DNA of 64,000 nucleotides from Thiogranum sp. (GCA_022340245.1 JAJDOI010000063.1:1-64000), one strand, 5' to 3'; counted from the first letter of the stretch, positions 31,635 to 41,182 are shown. The notes: generated from the letters alone by a model not told the origin. Translations and numbers: made by a program.

Positions 31635-32921
31635 TTAACCCTCCGCACCGGCAACTCTGTTGACAACCTGGATGGCGCGCAACGCGCTGGCCGTGGCGCT
31701 CTGTACCGCACGGTTTACGTCCAGTGCGTCGGCCGAGCAGCCGGCGGCGAAAAATGCGCCATTGGCTTCGTCCAGTTCCACAAACCCTTCCTCGTTCAGC
31801 ACCACCGGCATGGGGAAACCGTCGGCGGGCACGCTCGGCTCCATGCCGATAGCCAGCACCACCAGTTCGTGCGGGTTGCTGTAGCGGTCATAGCCCTCGG
31901 TGTCCACCCCGTGCAGTACCGGGTTGCCGGTTTCCCGGTCCTCGGTAATCGAGGCGACCTTGGACTTGGTGAAGGTGATGTTGGCGTCGTTCTTCACGTT
32001 CTGATAGAAGTCGTCAATACGGTCGATGGCGCGGATGTCGATGTAATACACCGTACCCTTGGTGTCGTCGCCGTACTGTTCGCGCAGGTAAGTGGTCTGC
32101 TTCAGGCTGGCCATGCAGCAGATGCGCGAGCAGTGCTTGAGATGGTTCAGATCGCGCGAGCCGGCGCACTGGATGAAGGCCACGTCTTTGGCCTCCTTGC
32201 CATCGCTGGGACGCAGGATCTTGCCGCCGGTAGGGCCATGCGGGTCCAGCATGCGTTCGAATTCCACCGAGGTAATGACATTCTTGTAGCGGTCGTAGCC
32301 ATACGGCTGGATCTTGCCCGCATCGTAGGGCTTCCAGCCCGTGGCCCAGATGATGGCGCCGACGGTGATGGTGGTTTCGCTGTCACCCATGTCGAGGTCG
32401 ATCGCCTCGTAGTTGCACGCGGCCTTGGCCTTATCCGCGTCCGCGGTGCCGATAATCGCGGGGTCGAGAACATACCGTTCCGGGTAGGATTGGTTGAACG
32501 GGCGGTAGGCGCCCTTGCGCTTGCCCAGTCCGTAGTTGTATTCGTCGTCGAATTCGGTCTCGACGGCTTCACCGCAGGCGCCGCATGCGGTGCAGTTTTC
32601 GTTCACGTAACGCGGGCGGGTATGCAGGGTAACGCTGTAGTTGCCGGCCTCGCCCTCGATCTTGTTGACTTCGGTCATCGCCATAACGTGCAGGTTGCGG
32701 TTGGTCTTGATCCGGCGGAGGTTGATCTCCAGACCGCACTTGGGGTGGCAGAGTTTGGGAAAATACTTGTAAAGCTGGCTGACACGGCCGCCAATCGATG
32801 GATTCTTCTCCACCAGAATGACCTGCTTGCCGCATTCGGCGGCTTCCAGCGCGGCCGTCATACCGCTGATGCCGCCGCCCACCACCAGAATGGTCTGGTT
32901 GGTTGCGATAACCTCTGACAT
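31635..32921 (-). CDS. qmoA: QmoA-like flavoprotein (HdrA family)
   Basis: VVGGGISGMTAALEAAECGKQVILVEKNPSIGGRVSQLYKYFPKLCHPKCGLEINLRRI...CTACGACGEAVETEFDDEYNYGLGKRKGAYRPFNQSYPERYVLDP; ATG 32921 preferred. Confidence 0.87.
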   Translation of the reverse strand: MSEVIATNQTILVVGGGISGMTAALEAAECGKQVILVEKNPSIGGRVSQLYKYFPKLCHPKCGLEINLRRIKTNRNLHVMAMTEVNKIEGEAGNYSVTLHTRPRYVNENCTACGACGEAVETEFDDEYNYGLGKRKGAYRPFNQSYPERYVLDPAIIGTADADKAKAACNYEAIDLDMGDSETTITVGAIIWATGWKPYDAGKIQPYGYDRYKNVITSVEFERMLDPHGPTGGKILRPSDGKEAKDVAFIQCAGSRDLNHLKHCSRICCMASLKQTTYLREQYGDDTKGTVYYIDIRAIDRIDDFYQNVKNDANITFTKSKVASITEDRETGNPVLHGVDTEGYDRYSNPHELVVLAIGMEPSVPADGFPMPVVLNEEGFVELDEANGAFFAAGCSADALDVNRAVQSATASALRAIQVVNRVAGAEG

Positions 32922-33243
32922 GGGTACTCCTCCGCTCAGAGTCACTTTGACAAAATTAAAAGACAAGACCGGTCGGGAAACCGTTGCAGGTGGGGTGAAA
33001 ATAGTCTCCCTTCGCAGAGGAAGGGTTCATGCACCTTGTTCAGACCGAGACCAAAAAACGGCCTACACGATACCGGAGCACCCAGTGGTTCGCCAGATCA
33101 TGTATATATTAAAGAGCATCGAATCTTTCGATAATAAAATAAGGGTGGTGTATATCACCTTGACTTTGTGGGTGTTGTTGCCGCGAACCGGTAGAAAGGG
33201 TACCGTGTGGCGCTGACTGCCGAAGCCCCACAGGAAATTCGCC

Positions 33244-34056
33244 GTGACAGCGCAAGTACTCAAGCCGGAAGAATATTTTATCACCGAGGAGCCGTATTAC
33301 GAGCCGGTGGGCAACGAGATCGGTGTCTTCGAGGCGGCCTACACCAACCAGCTGCCGATACTGCTGAAAGGGCCTACCGGTTGTGGCAAGACGCGTTTCA
33401 TGGAGCACATGGCCTGGCGGCTCAAACGGCCGCTGATAACCGTCTCCTGCCACGACGATCTCACCGCCGCTGATCTGGTGGGGCGCTTCCTGATTCGCGG
33501 CGGGGAGACCATCTGGGTGGACGGGCCCTTGTCGCGAGCCGTGCGTGCCGGCGGAATCTGTTACCTGGACGAAATCGTCGAGGCCCGCAAGGACACCACC
33601 GTGGTTATCCATCCCCTGGCCGACGATCGCAGGGTGCTGCCCATGGAGAAACTCGGCGAACTGCTGGAGGCGGGCGATGAGTTCTGCATGGCGATTTCCT
33701 ACAACCCGGGTTATCAGAGTGTACTGAAGGACCTCAAGCAGTCTACGCGCCAGCGCTTTGTGGCGCTGAATTTCGACTATCCGTCCGCTGACCTGGAAAG
33801 CAAAATCATCGTCAACGAAACCGGTATCGACACCGCAACCGCCACGCAGCTGGTCAAATTCGCGCAGATGACGCGCAACCTGAAGGGCAGCGGCCTGGAA
33901 GAGGGCGCCAGTACCCGCTTGCTGGTACATGCCGCCAAACTGATGAAAACTGGTGTGAGCCCGGTGGTTGCCTGCCGCGCGAGTATTGCCGAGGCGTTGA
34001 CCGATGACGAAGAAATGTTGATAGCGGTGAACGAACTGAGCGCTTCTGTATTCTGA
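33244..34056 (+). CDS. CbbQ/NorQ/GpvN-family MoxR AAA+ ATPase
   Basis: [122 protein letters not shown] start. Confidence 0.93.
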   Translation: MTAQVLKPEEYFITEEPYYEPVGNEIGVFEAAYTNQLPILLKGPTGCGKTRFMEHMAWRLKRPLITVSCHDDLTAADLVGRFLIRGGETIWVDGPLSRAVRAGGICYLDEIVEARKDTTVVIHPLADDRRVLPMEKLGELLEAGDEFCMAISYNPGYQSVLKDLKQSTRQRFVALNFDYPSADLESKIIVNETGIDTATATQLVKFAQMTRNLKGSGLEEGASTRLLVHAAKLMKTGVSPVVACRASIAEALTDDEEMLIAVNELSASVF

Positions 34057-34107
34057 TGCGCCGGCCGCGTGAGCCGATCGGCCGGTTCCTGTTTAAGGAC
34101 GGAACCA

Positions 34108-37100
34108 ATGGTCCAGCTCCCGACTGTTTCCGAGTCCGATACCCACGACGCGCTGGTCGAGGCGTGCGAGGGCTATGCTCTGGTCGATTTCGGCAACGGC
34201 CGCAAGCTCGAACGCTGGGGCGAGTACCTCATCGACCGGCCTGACCGGCTCGCGTGCGGGATGCCGCAGCAGGCTGACTGGCAGTCCGACTGGGTGTACA
34301 TCGACGAGGTCGGGCGCCAGGCACACTGGGAACCTACCCGCGGTGGTCTGCAGCGGGAGTGGGCGGTCGAGGTCGCCGGGCAGACGGTCTGTTGCCGCCT
34401 TGGAAGCGGGGGGCGGGTCGGTTCGCACCCGCGCGACTGGGTGTGTGGTGCCTGGGTGCGGGCGCGTATCGACGGTTGTTATGACCTCGAAGATCTTAGC
34501 GTGTTGAACCTGTTCGGTGGTAACGGCTTCGTCACGGCCCAGGCGCTGGCGGCCGGTGCTGCGGTCGTTCACGTCGATGCGAACGAGGAAATGCTGGCGC
34601 TGGCGCGCGCCAATGCCGGCGAGCAGCATGCCGAGTACGTGCGCGACAATGTCATGGATTACGTCGAAGCGCTGCTCAGGCGTCAACGGCGTTTCGACAT
34701 GATCGTCCTGCCCTGTCCGGCGTTGGGCCATGGCCCCCGGGGGCAGTTGTGGGATCGCGAAGTCGATCTGCCGAAGCTGATGAGATACCTGCCGCGGTTG
34801 ATCACCGAAAACTGCCTGGGTATCTGGGTGTCCACCGATAGCGGGGCGATCACCTGGAAGGCTGAAAGCCTGGGTCAGTTGTTGCGTGAAGTGCTGCCCG
34901 GATGCACCGTAGAGCCGTTGCACCTCGGGGTTAAGAGCGGCGACGGGCGGGTGCTGGCCGCGGGCGTGGCGGCGCGCTGGTTCGATGAAACCGAATTCCT
35001 GCAGACCGGCGGCATGCCGCTAACCGCCGGGCAACTGGAAGAGCGCCTCGATGCGCATATGGTGTCGCTGGGCGCTGCTGAAGAGCCTTCGCAGGCGCTG
35101 GCCGAGTTTCCGCGCAGTACCCAGGATTTTGTTTTGCGCAACGCCGCCATGGTTGGTCGTACCAGTTCCGGCATGGCTTTCAATTTCGTCAACCACGTCT
35201 GCGGCGCATTGCGCGTCATGGACGAAGACGGTGTCGAGGCCTGGCTGTTGCACTGCATGGATATCTACGACACGCGCGGTTTGCACCCGGCGGTGGCGGC
35301 CTTCAAGGACGCCGAAGCGTTTGCCCGCCAGTACAAGGCGCGCCGCACCGGTCTCGCGCTCGACGAGGTTGTCAACGTGCTGGAAGGCTTCGTCCATGGG
35401 CTGAGCGGGCGGCGACTCAAAATCGAGGCGGGTGAGCAGACATATACGGATACCGAGGTGCTCTATCTGCCGGCAACCGTTAGCCGTTTTCCCGACCGCG
35501 ACGCGAATTTCCAGCTCTACAAGGCGATGGTGGTGTACCTCTGGGCGCAGACCTGGTACGGCACCTGGCGTCAGGATATTCCCGCTGCGCTGGCGGAGTT
35601 CGCTGAATATGACAAGGCTTTGGGGCGCTTCCACGCACTGGAAACGCTGCGCCTGGAGGCCAGGATTCGGCGCAGTCTTCCGGGGGTATACCGGCAGATG
35701 GCGGCATTGCGCGCCGACTGTCCGCTGCCCGATCACCCGGCCTGGCGGCGCGCGGCCGAGTGCCTGTCAGAGGATGGAGCCAGCGTCGCAGACAGCCTGA
35801 CGCTGATCGCGGAGGTGATGGATGCACCCCGGCCCGACGCCGTCGTCTACCAGGGCGTACTCGAGCCGATCAAAGTGGCCAAGACCCGCGAAGCGCGCAT
35901 CGAGGCGGACAAAAAGGCGTTTCGCCTCGGTCTGTTGCGGATGCAGAACGACCTCGACAAGTCGCGGGCGGAGGCGGAAGGAGAATCCGAATCGACCAGT
36001 GACGAAAACCCCGAGAGCGAGCACACGGTCAAGTTACGCGAAGTCGTATCGGAAGACACCGCCGACGGCTTCGCTTACGAAATCGAACTCGACGGCCGGC
36101 CGATTCCGGCGCCGGACAACGTCAAGGGTACCATGGCGTCCATTCTTCAGGACCTGGGTGACATCCCGGAAGACTACCTGCAGGCGGCCGGTGACGGCGC
36201 CTATTTTGCCGGCGATACCGGTGAGCGCAGCGTCGAGGACGTGTGGAAGGGTACCTACCACGAGGAAGGCGCGTTTATCTACAACGAGTGGGACTACGAA
36301 CGGCAGCACTATCGTAAAAACTGGGCGGTACTGCGTGAACTCGACGTGCACCCCGGTCACGACCATTTCGTGGACAAGGCGCTGCACAAGTATCGCGGCC
36401 TGGCCATGGAGCTGCGGCGCACGTTCGAGGCCCTGCGTGGCGAGGACAAACTGTTGAAGAAACAGCCGAACGGTGAGGACGTGGATATCGATGCACTGGT
36501 CGAAGCGGTTGCCGACACCCACCACGGCGAGGAAATGACCGAGCGCCTGTTTACCAAGCTGCACAAGCCGGAACGCAATATCGCGGTCATGTTCATGGTC
36601 GATATGAGCGGATCGACCAAAGGCTGGATCAACGACGCCGAACGCGAGGCGCTGGCGCTGTTATGCGAATCACTGGAAACGCTCGGCGACCGGTACGCCA
36701 TCTACGGCTTTTCCGGCATGACGCGCAAACGCTGCGAAGTTTACCGGGTGAAGTCCTTCGATGACCCTTACGGGGAGGAGGTCAAGGCGCGCATCAGCGG
36801 TATCCGGCCCAAGGATTACACGCGCATGGGTGTGACGATCCGTCACCTGACGCAATTGCTGAACGAAGTGGACGCGCGTACCAAGCTGCTGATTACGCTC
36901 TCCGACGGCAAGCCCGACGACTATGATACCTACCGCGGCGCCTATGGTATCGAGGATACGCGCATGGCGCTCATCGAGGCAAAGCGCAGCGGTATTCATC
37001 CCTTCTGCATCACCATCGATACGGAAGCGCGCGATTACCTGCCGCACATGTACGGCGCGGTGAACTACGCGGTGATCGACGAGGTGCGCAAGCTGCCGCT

Positions 37101-37137
37101 GAAGGTTTCGGATATTTACCGGCGGTTGACGAGCTGA
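34108..37137 (+). CDS. Fusion protein: N-terminal RlmI/COG1092-like SAM-methyltransferase region plus C-terminal CbbO/NorD-type VWA protein
   Basis: N-term ALVDFGNGRKLERWGEYLIDRPD and LNLFGGNGFVTAQALAAGAAVVHVDANEEMLALARANA (class I MTase motifs); C-term NIAVMFMVDMSGSTKGWINDAEREALALLCESLETLGDRYAIYGFSG...LITLSDGKPDDYDTYRGAYGIEDTRMALIEAKRSGIHPFCITID (MIDAS, NorD/CbbO-like). ATG 34108 preferred over GTG 34069. Confidence 0.85.
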   Translation: MVQLPTVSESDTHDALVEACEGYALVDFGNGRKLERWGEYLIDRPDRLACGMPQQADWQSDWVYIDEVGRQAHWEPTRGGLQREWAVEVAGQTVCCRLGSGGRVGSHPRDWVCGAWVRARIDGCYDLEDLSVLNLFGGNGFVTAQALAAGAAVVHVDANEEMLALARANAGEQHAEYVRDNVMDYVEALLRRQRRFDMIVLPCPALGHGPRGQLWDREVDLPKLMRYLPRLITENCLGIWVSTDSGAITWKAESLGQLLREVLPGCTVEPLHLGVKSGDGRVLAAGVAARWFDETEFLQTGGMPLTAGQLEERLDAHMVSLGAAEEPSQALAEFPRSTQDFVLRNAAMVGRTSSGMAFNFVNHVCGALRVMDEDGVEAWLLHCMDIYDTRGLHPAVAAFKDAEAFARQYKARRTGLALDEVVNVLEGFVHGLSGRRLKIEAGEQTYTDTEVLYLPATVSRFPDRDANFQLYKAMVVYLWAQTWYGTWRQDIPAALAEFAEYDKALGRFHALETLRLEARIRRSLPGVYRQMAALRADCPLPDHPAWRRAAECLSEDGASVADSLTLIAEVMDAPRPDAVVYQGVLEPIKVAKTREARIEADKKAFRLGLLRMQNDLDKSRAEAEGESESTSDENPESEHTVKLREVVSEDTADGFAYEIELDGRPIPAPDNVKGTMASILQDLGDIPEDYLQAAGDGAYFAGDTGERSVEDVWKGTYHEEGAFIYNEWDYERQHYRKNWAVLRELDVHPGHDHFVDKALHKYRGLAMELRRTFEALRGEDKLLKKQPNGEDVDIDALVEAVADTHHGEEMTERLFTKLHKPERNIAVMFMVDMSGSTKGWINDAEREALALLCESLETLGDRYAIYGFSGMTRKRCEVYRVKSFDDPYGEEVKARISGIRPKDYTRMGVTIRHLTQLLNEVDARTKLLITLSDGKPDDYDTYRGAYGIEDTRMALIEAKRSGIHPFCITIDTEARDYLPHMYGAVNYAVIDEVRKLPLKVSDIYRRLTS

Positions 37138-37222
37138 TCGGACAAGTCAGCGAGCGCCCGGCATCAGCCGTTTGACGTGCAGCCGATATTGACCTGCCGG
37201 CCGACCGGTTTGCGCACAAGGC

Positions 37223-38641
37223 TCACTGCAACAGGATAAACATCGCCCCGTCACCGCGCTGCACGTTGATCAGCAGTTTGCGATTGCCCTGGACGGCCTG
37301 TTTGAAGTCGTCCAGCGTTCGCAGGGGCATGCGGTTCGCCGACAGTATGATATCGTTCTTGCGCAGGCTGGCACGCCAGGCCGGGGTGTCGGGTTCCACG
37401 GCACTGACCAGGACGCCGCTCGCCCGGTCGGGCCGTTGCAGACTCTCCGGCAGGTTGCTGAAGGTCGCGCCCTCGAGCTGATAATGCAGTGATTTGCCCG
37501 CCAGTTCTTCCAGCCGGGTTGGTTCGATCACCAGCGAGCGGGTGAGCGTTTGCCCGTCCCGCCAGATCGTCATATTCACCCTGGAGCCGACCCGCAGCAG
37601 ACCTACCCGGTTGCGGACTTCGCCGGAGCTGCGCACCGGTTTGCCATCAACCTTCAGGATCACGTCGCCCACTTTCAGTTGACCACGTTCGGCCGGCGAG
37701 TCCGGTTCGACGCGGGAAATGACCGTACCCCGGTCGCGCTCGATGCCGAAAGCGCCGGCGAGTTCCGGGGTGAGGTCCTGCGCGGTGATGCCGAGCTGGC
37801 CGCGTTCGACTGCGCCGTGTTCGATCAGTTGTTGCATGACACTGTTTGCCATATTGATGGGAATGGCGAAACCGATACCGACATTGCCGCCGCCGGGGGC
37901 CAGGATGGCGGTGTTGATGCCCACCAGTTCGCCGCGCAGGTTGACCAGCGCGCCGCCGGAATTGCCTGGGTTGATGGAGGCATCGGTCTGGATGAAGTCT
38001 TCGTATCCCTCGATCCCCAGGTCGGTGCGCCCCAGGGCGCTGACAATGCCCGAAGTCACTGTCTGGCCCAGCCCGAAAGGATTGCCGATGGCAACGACGA
38101 AGTCGCCCACCTGCAGCGCTTCGGAATCCGCCAGCGGCAGGGCGGTGAGACCTTGCGCGGGGATCTGGATGACGGCGATATCCGACTCCTTGTCGGTGCC
38201 CAGCAGCCTGGCATCGAACCGCCGGCCATCGCGCAGCATGACGCTGATCTTGTCGGCCTGCTCGACGACGTGATTGTTGGTCAGGATGTAGCCCTTGTCA
38301 GCGTCTACGATGACGCCCGAGCCGAGGCTCTGTGTCTCCCGCCGCTGGGGTTTCCGGGGGGCGTTGAAGAAATGCTGAAAAAAGGGGTCCATCAGCAGCG
38401 GACTCTGTCTTACCTCCGTGTGCCCCAGCGCGGCGATGTTGACCACGGCAGGCGTGGTGTGCGCCAGCATCGGTGCCAGGGTGGGCAGTGGCTGGCCGTC
38501 AACGCTTGCCGGCAGCGAGGCCAGCAGCGGCGCCGACGGGCCGAGGAGCGATGCGATAAACAGGAAAATGCGGATAGGACCAGCGGCGCGGTAAGACACG
38601 TGTGAAGCACTCCAAGAAGAAAAAAACACCTGAATGCACAT
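37223..38641 (-). CDS. degQ: DegP/DegQ-family periplasmic serine endoprotease
   Basis: SLGSGVIVDADKGYILTNNHVVEQADKI...GTDKESDIAVIQI...FVVAIGNPFGLGQTVTSGIVSALGR...IQTDASINPGNSGGALVNLRGELVGINTAI plus two PDZ-like regions. Confidence 0.95.
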   Translation of the reverse strand: MCIQVFFSSWSASHVSYRAAGPIRIFLFIASLLGPSAPLLASLPASVDGQPLPTLAPMLAHTTPAVVNIAALGHTEVRQSPLLMDPFFQHFFNAPRKPQRRETQSLGSGVIVDADKGYILTNNHVVEQADKISVMLRDGRRFDARLLGTDKESDIAVIQIPAQGLTALPLADSEALQVGDFVVAIGNPFGLGQTVTSGIVSALGRTDLGIEGYEDFIQTDASINPGNSGGALVNLRGELVGINTAILAPGGGNVGIGFAIPINMANSVMQQLIEHGAVERGQLGITAQDLTPELAGAFGIERDRGTVISRVEPDSPAERGQLKVGDVILKVDGKPVRSSGEVRNRVGLLRVGSRVNMTIWRDGQTLTRSLVIEPTRLEELAGKSLHYQLEGATFSNLPESLQRPDRASGVLVSAVEPDTPAWRASLRKNDIILSANRMPLRTLDDFKQAVQGNRKLLINVQRGDGAMFILLQ

Positions 38642-38714
38642 AGAGACAGGTTCAAACCCGACAAGTTCACGCCAGTTGGGAGCCCGGTTCCCGGGGTTTG
38701 TCGCAATATAAGAA

Positions 38715-38730
38715 ACACAATATATAGTGT
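38715..38730. promoter_or_regulatory. NrdR-box-like palindrome in the degQ-nrdJ intergenic region
   Basis: ACACAATATATAGTGT matches the NrdR consensus acaCwAtATaTwGtgt. Confidence 0.6.
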
Positions 38731-38854
38731 ATTGCTGTTCAACGGGAGATTCCCGGTATATGCGCCGGATGAGCTTGCCGAAAGTCTATAATTATCTGTG
38801 TAAACTATTGTTATAGAAGTAAAGTATGCTTATGGAAATTTGATGAATTCGGAC

Positions 38855-38883
38855 TTGACAGCATGCGGGAGCGGGCCTAATCT
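38855..38883 (+). promoter_or_regulatory. Predicted sigma70 promoter for nrdJab
   Basis: TTGACA-17 nt-TAATCT, about 120 nt upstream of the nrdJa ATG. Confidence 0.7.
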
Positions 38884-38896
38884 TAGCAACCGTTCA

Positions 38897-38912
38897 CACA
38901 ATATCTTGTGGT
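38897..38912. promoter_or_regulatory. NrdR-box-like palindrome just downstream of the predicted nrdJ promoter
   Basis: ACACAATATCTTGTGG, imperfect NrdR-like palindrome overlapping or just after the predicted transcription start. Confidence 0.6.
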
Positions 38913-39001
38913 TCACCAGAAACAAACCCCCAATCTCTCGGGGGCGCTCGAATCTCCGCCGGTAGCCGCAGTAATAACATGACAAGGAGCCACGAATCGT
39001 A

Positions 39002-41155
39002 ATGAAATCAGTTCAGCTGAAGCCCGTTCCGACCAGTGTTGCCGATATTCCGTTGCAGGATGCTTCCATGGATATCTGGGACAAGAAGTACCGACTGAAG
39101 CGCAAGGACGGCGTACCTGTGGACGCCGGCATCGATGGTACCTACCAGCGCGTGGCGCGGGCGCTTTCCGATGTCGAGACCACGCCTGAAAAGCGTGCTT
39201 ACTGGTATGAGCAGTTTTTATGGGCACTGCGTCACGGCGCCATTCCGGCCGGCCGTATAACCTCCAATGCTGGTGCCCTGGAGCATAAACCGGCGACCTC
39301 GACGATCAATTGCACGGTCTCCGGCACCATTCAGGACTCCATGGACAATATTCTGGAGCGGGTCCACGAGGCGGGGCTGACGCTGAAAGCCGGCTGTGGT
39401 ATCGGCTATGAATTTTCCACCCTGCGCCCACGCGGTGCTTATGTTTCGGGTGCCGGCGCCTATACCTCGGGGCCGCTGTCGTTCATGGATATCTACGACA
39501 AGATGTGTTTCACCGTTTCGTCGGCGGGCGGTCGCCGCGGCGCGCAGATGGCGACGTTTGACGTCGGTCACCCGGATGTGATGGATTTTATCCGCGCCAA
39601 GCGCGAAGACGGTCGCCTGCGGCAGTTCAACCTGTCGCTGCTGATCACCCAGGAGTTCATGGAGGCGGTCAGCCACGACGCCGACTGGAAGCTGGCTTTT
39701 CCGCTGAACGCGCAGGAAGCCGAGGACGAGGGCCTGGATCTTTACGATACCAACCAGGTGGTGTGGCGGGAGTGGCCGACGCACAAAAACTACCTCGCCA
39801 ACGAGGCGGGCCTGGTCGCCTGCAAAGTATACAAGATCATCCGTGCGCGGCGGCTGTGGGACATGATTATGACCTCCACCTACGATTTTGCCGAACCGGG
39901 TTTCATCCTTATCGACAAAGTCAACGAGATGAACAATAACTGGTTCGCGGAAAACGTGCGTGCCACCAACCCTTGTGGAGAGCAGCCACTGCCGCCTTAC
40001 GGTTCCTGCCTGCTGGGTTCGGTCAATCTGACCAAGTTCGTGCGCCACCCGTTTACGGAAAAGGCCTACTTCGACTGGGAGGAATTCGACAAGGTTGTGG
40101 CCATTTTCACCCGTATGCTGGATAACGTCGTGGAAATCAACGGCCTGCCGCTTGACCTGCAGAGTCACGAAATCACCAGCAAACGCCGCCACGGAATGGG
40201 CTTTCTGGGGCTGGGCTCGACGCTGACCATGCTGCGTACGAAGTATGGTTCGGCCAAATCGGTCGAGTTTACCGAGAAGGTCAGCAAGGAACTGGCGCTG
40301 ACCGGCTGGCGGGTGGCGCTGGACCTCGCGCGGGAAAAGGGCCCGGCGCCGATAATGGACGAAGATTTCGAGGTCACACCTGAAATGCTGCGTAAGCGTC
40401 CGGAGATGAAGCGCGATGGTTACAAGCTCGGTGACCGCGTCAAGGGCAGGGTGCTGCATGCGCGCTACAGCCGCTATATGCAACAGGTGGCCGGGGAAGA
40501 TGCCGGGTTGGTAGAGGCGCTCGCCGAAACCGGCGCCCGCTTCACTCACCATTCCTCGATCGCGCCGACCGGCACCATTTCGCTGTCGCTGGCCAATAAC
40601 GCCAGTAACGGTATCGAGCCGAGCTTCGCTCACCATTATTTCCGCAACGTAATCCGCGAAGGCCGCAAGACCAAGGAAAAGGTCGATGTCTACTCTTTCG
40701 AAATGCTGGCCTACCGGGCGCTGATAAACCCCGAGGCCATGCCGTTTTCGGAAGAAGAGGCCGAGCGACTGCCGGATTACTTTGTCTCGGCGGACGATAT
40801 CAATCCACGCGAGCACGTCGATATCCAGGCCGCGGCACAGAAATGGGTGGATTCCTCGATTTCCAAAACCGCCAACGTGCCGACGGATTATCCCTTCGAA
40901 GATTTCAAGGACATCTACCTCTACGCCTACCAGCAGGGTCTGAAGGGCTGTACGACGTTCCGCTTCAATCCGGAAGCCTTCCAGGGCGTGCTGGTGAAGG
41001 AAAAGGACCTCGCGAACACCACCTACCAGTTTACGCTGCAGGATGGCAGTGTCGTGCAGCTGAAGGGCAACGAGGAAATCGAATACGATGGAGAGACCCA
41101 TTCCGCCGCCAACCTGTACGATGCCCTGAAAGAGGGTTACTACGGCAAATTCTGA
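39002..41155 (+). CDS. nrdJa: Adenosylcobalamin-dependent (class II) ribonucleotide reductase, large component NrdJa
   Basis: GAIPAGRITSNAGALEHKPATSTINCTVSGTIQDSMDNILERVHEAGLTLKAGCGIGYEFSTLRPRGAYVSGAGAYTSGPLSFMDIYDKMCFTVSSAGGRRGAQMA...NPCGEQPLPPYGSCLLGSVNL. Confidence 0.93.
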   Translation: MKSVQLKPVPTSVADIPLQDASMDIWDKKYRLKRKDGVPVDAGIDGTYQRVARALSDVETTPEKRAYWYEQFLWALRHGAIPAGRITSNAGALEHKPATSTINCTVSGTIQDSMDNILERVHEAGLTLKAGCGIGYEFSTLRPRGAYVSGAGAYTSGPLSFMDIYDKMCFTVSSAGGRRGAQMATFDVGHPDVMDFIRAKREDGRLRQFNLSLLITQEFMEAVSHDADWKLAFPLNAQEAEDEGLDLYDTNQVVWREWPTHKNYLANEAGLVACKVYKIIRARRLWDMIMTSTYDFAEPGFILIDKVNEMNNNWFAENVRATNPCGEQPLPPYGSCLLGSVNLTKFVRHPFTEKAYFDWEEFDKVVAIFTRMLDNVVEINGLPLDLQSHEITSKRRHGMGFLGLGSTLTMLRTKYGSAKSVEFTEKVSKELALTGWRVALDLAREKGPAPIMDEDFEVTPEMLRKRPEMKRDGYKLGDRVKGRVLHARYSRYMQQVAGEDAGLVEALAETGARFTHHSSIAPTGTISLSLANNASNGIEPSFAHHYFRNVIREGRKTKEKVDVYSFEMLAYRALINPEAMPFSEEEAERLPDYFVSADDINPREHVDIQAAAQKWVDSSISKTANVPTDYPFEDFKDIYLYAYQQGLKGCTTFRFNPEAFQGVLVKEKDLANTTYQFTLQDGSVVQLKGNEEIEYDGETHSAANLYDALKEGYYGKF

Positions 41156-41182
41156 TTGGCGCAGGGCTCAGAGGAGTTTCAC

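Noticed and set aside
29046-32918. Long plus-strand ORFs of 599 aa (29046-30845) and 594 aa (31134-32918)
   Set aside because: Exactly antisense to qmoB/qmoA, with low-complexity His/Val/Ala/Asp-rich translations and no family motifs; typical shadow ORFs in GC-rich DNA
39218-41101. 627-aa minus-strand ORF
   Set aside because: Antisense to nrdJa; no recognisable motifs
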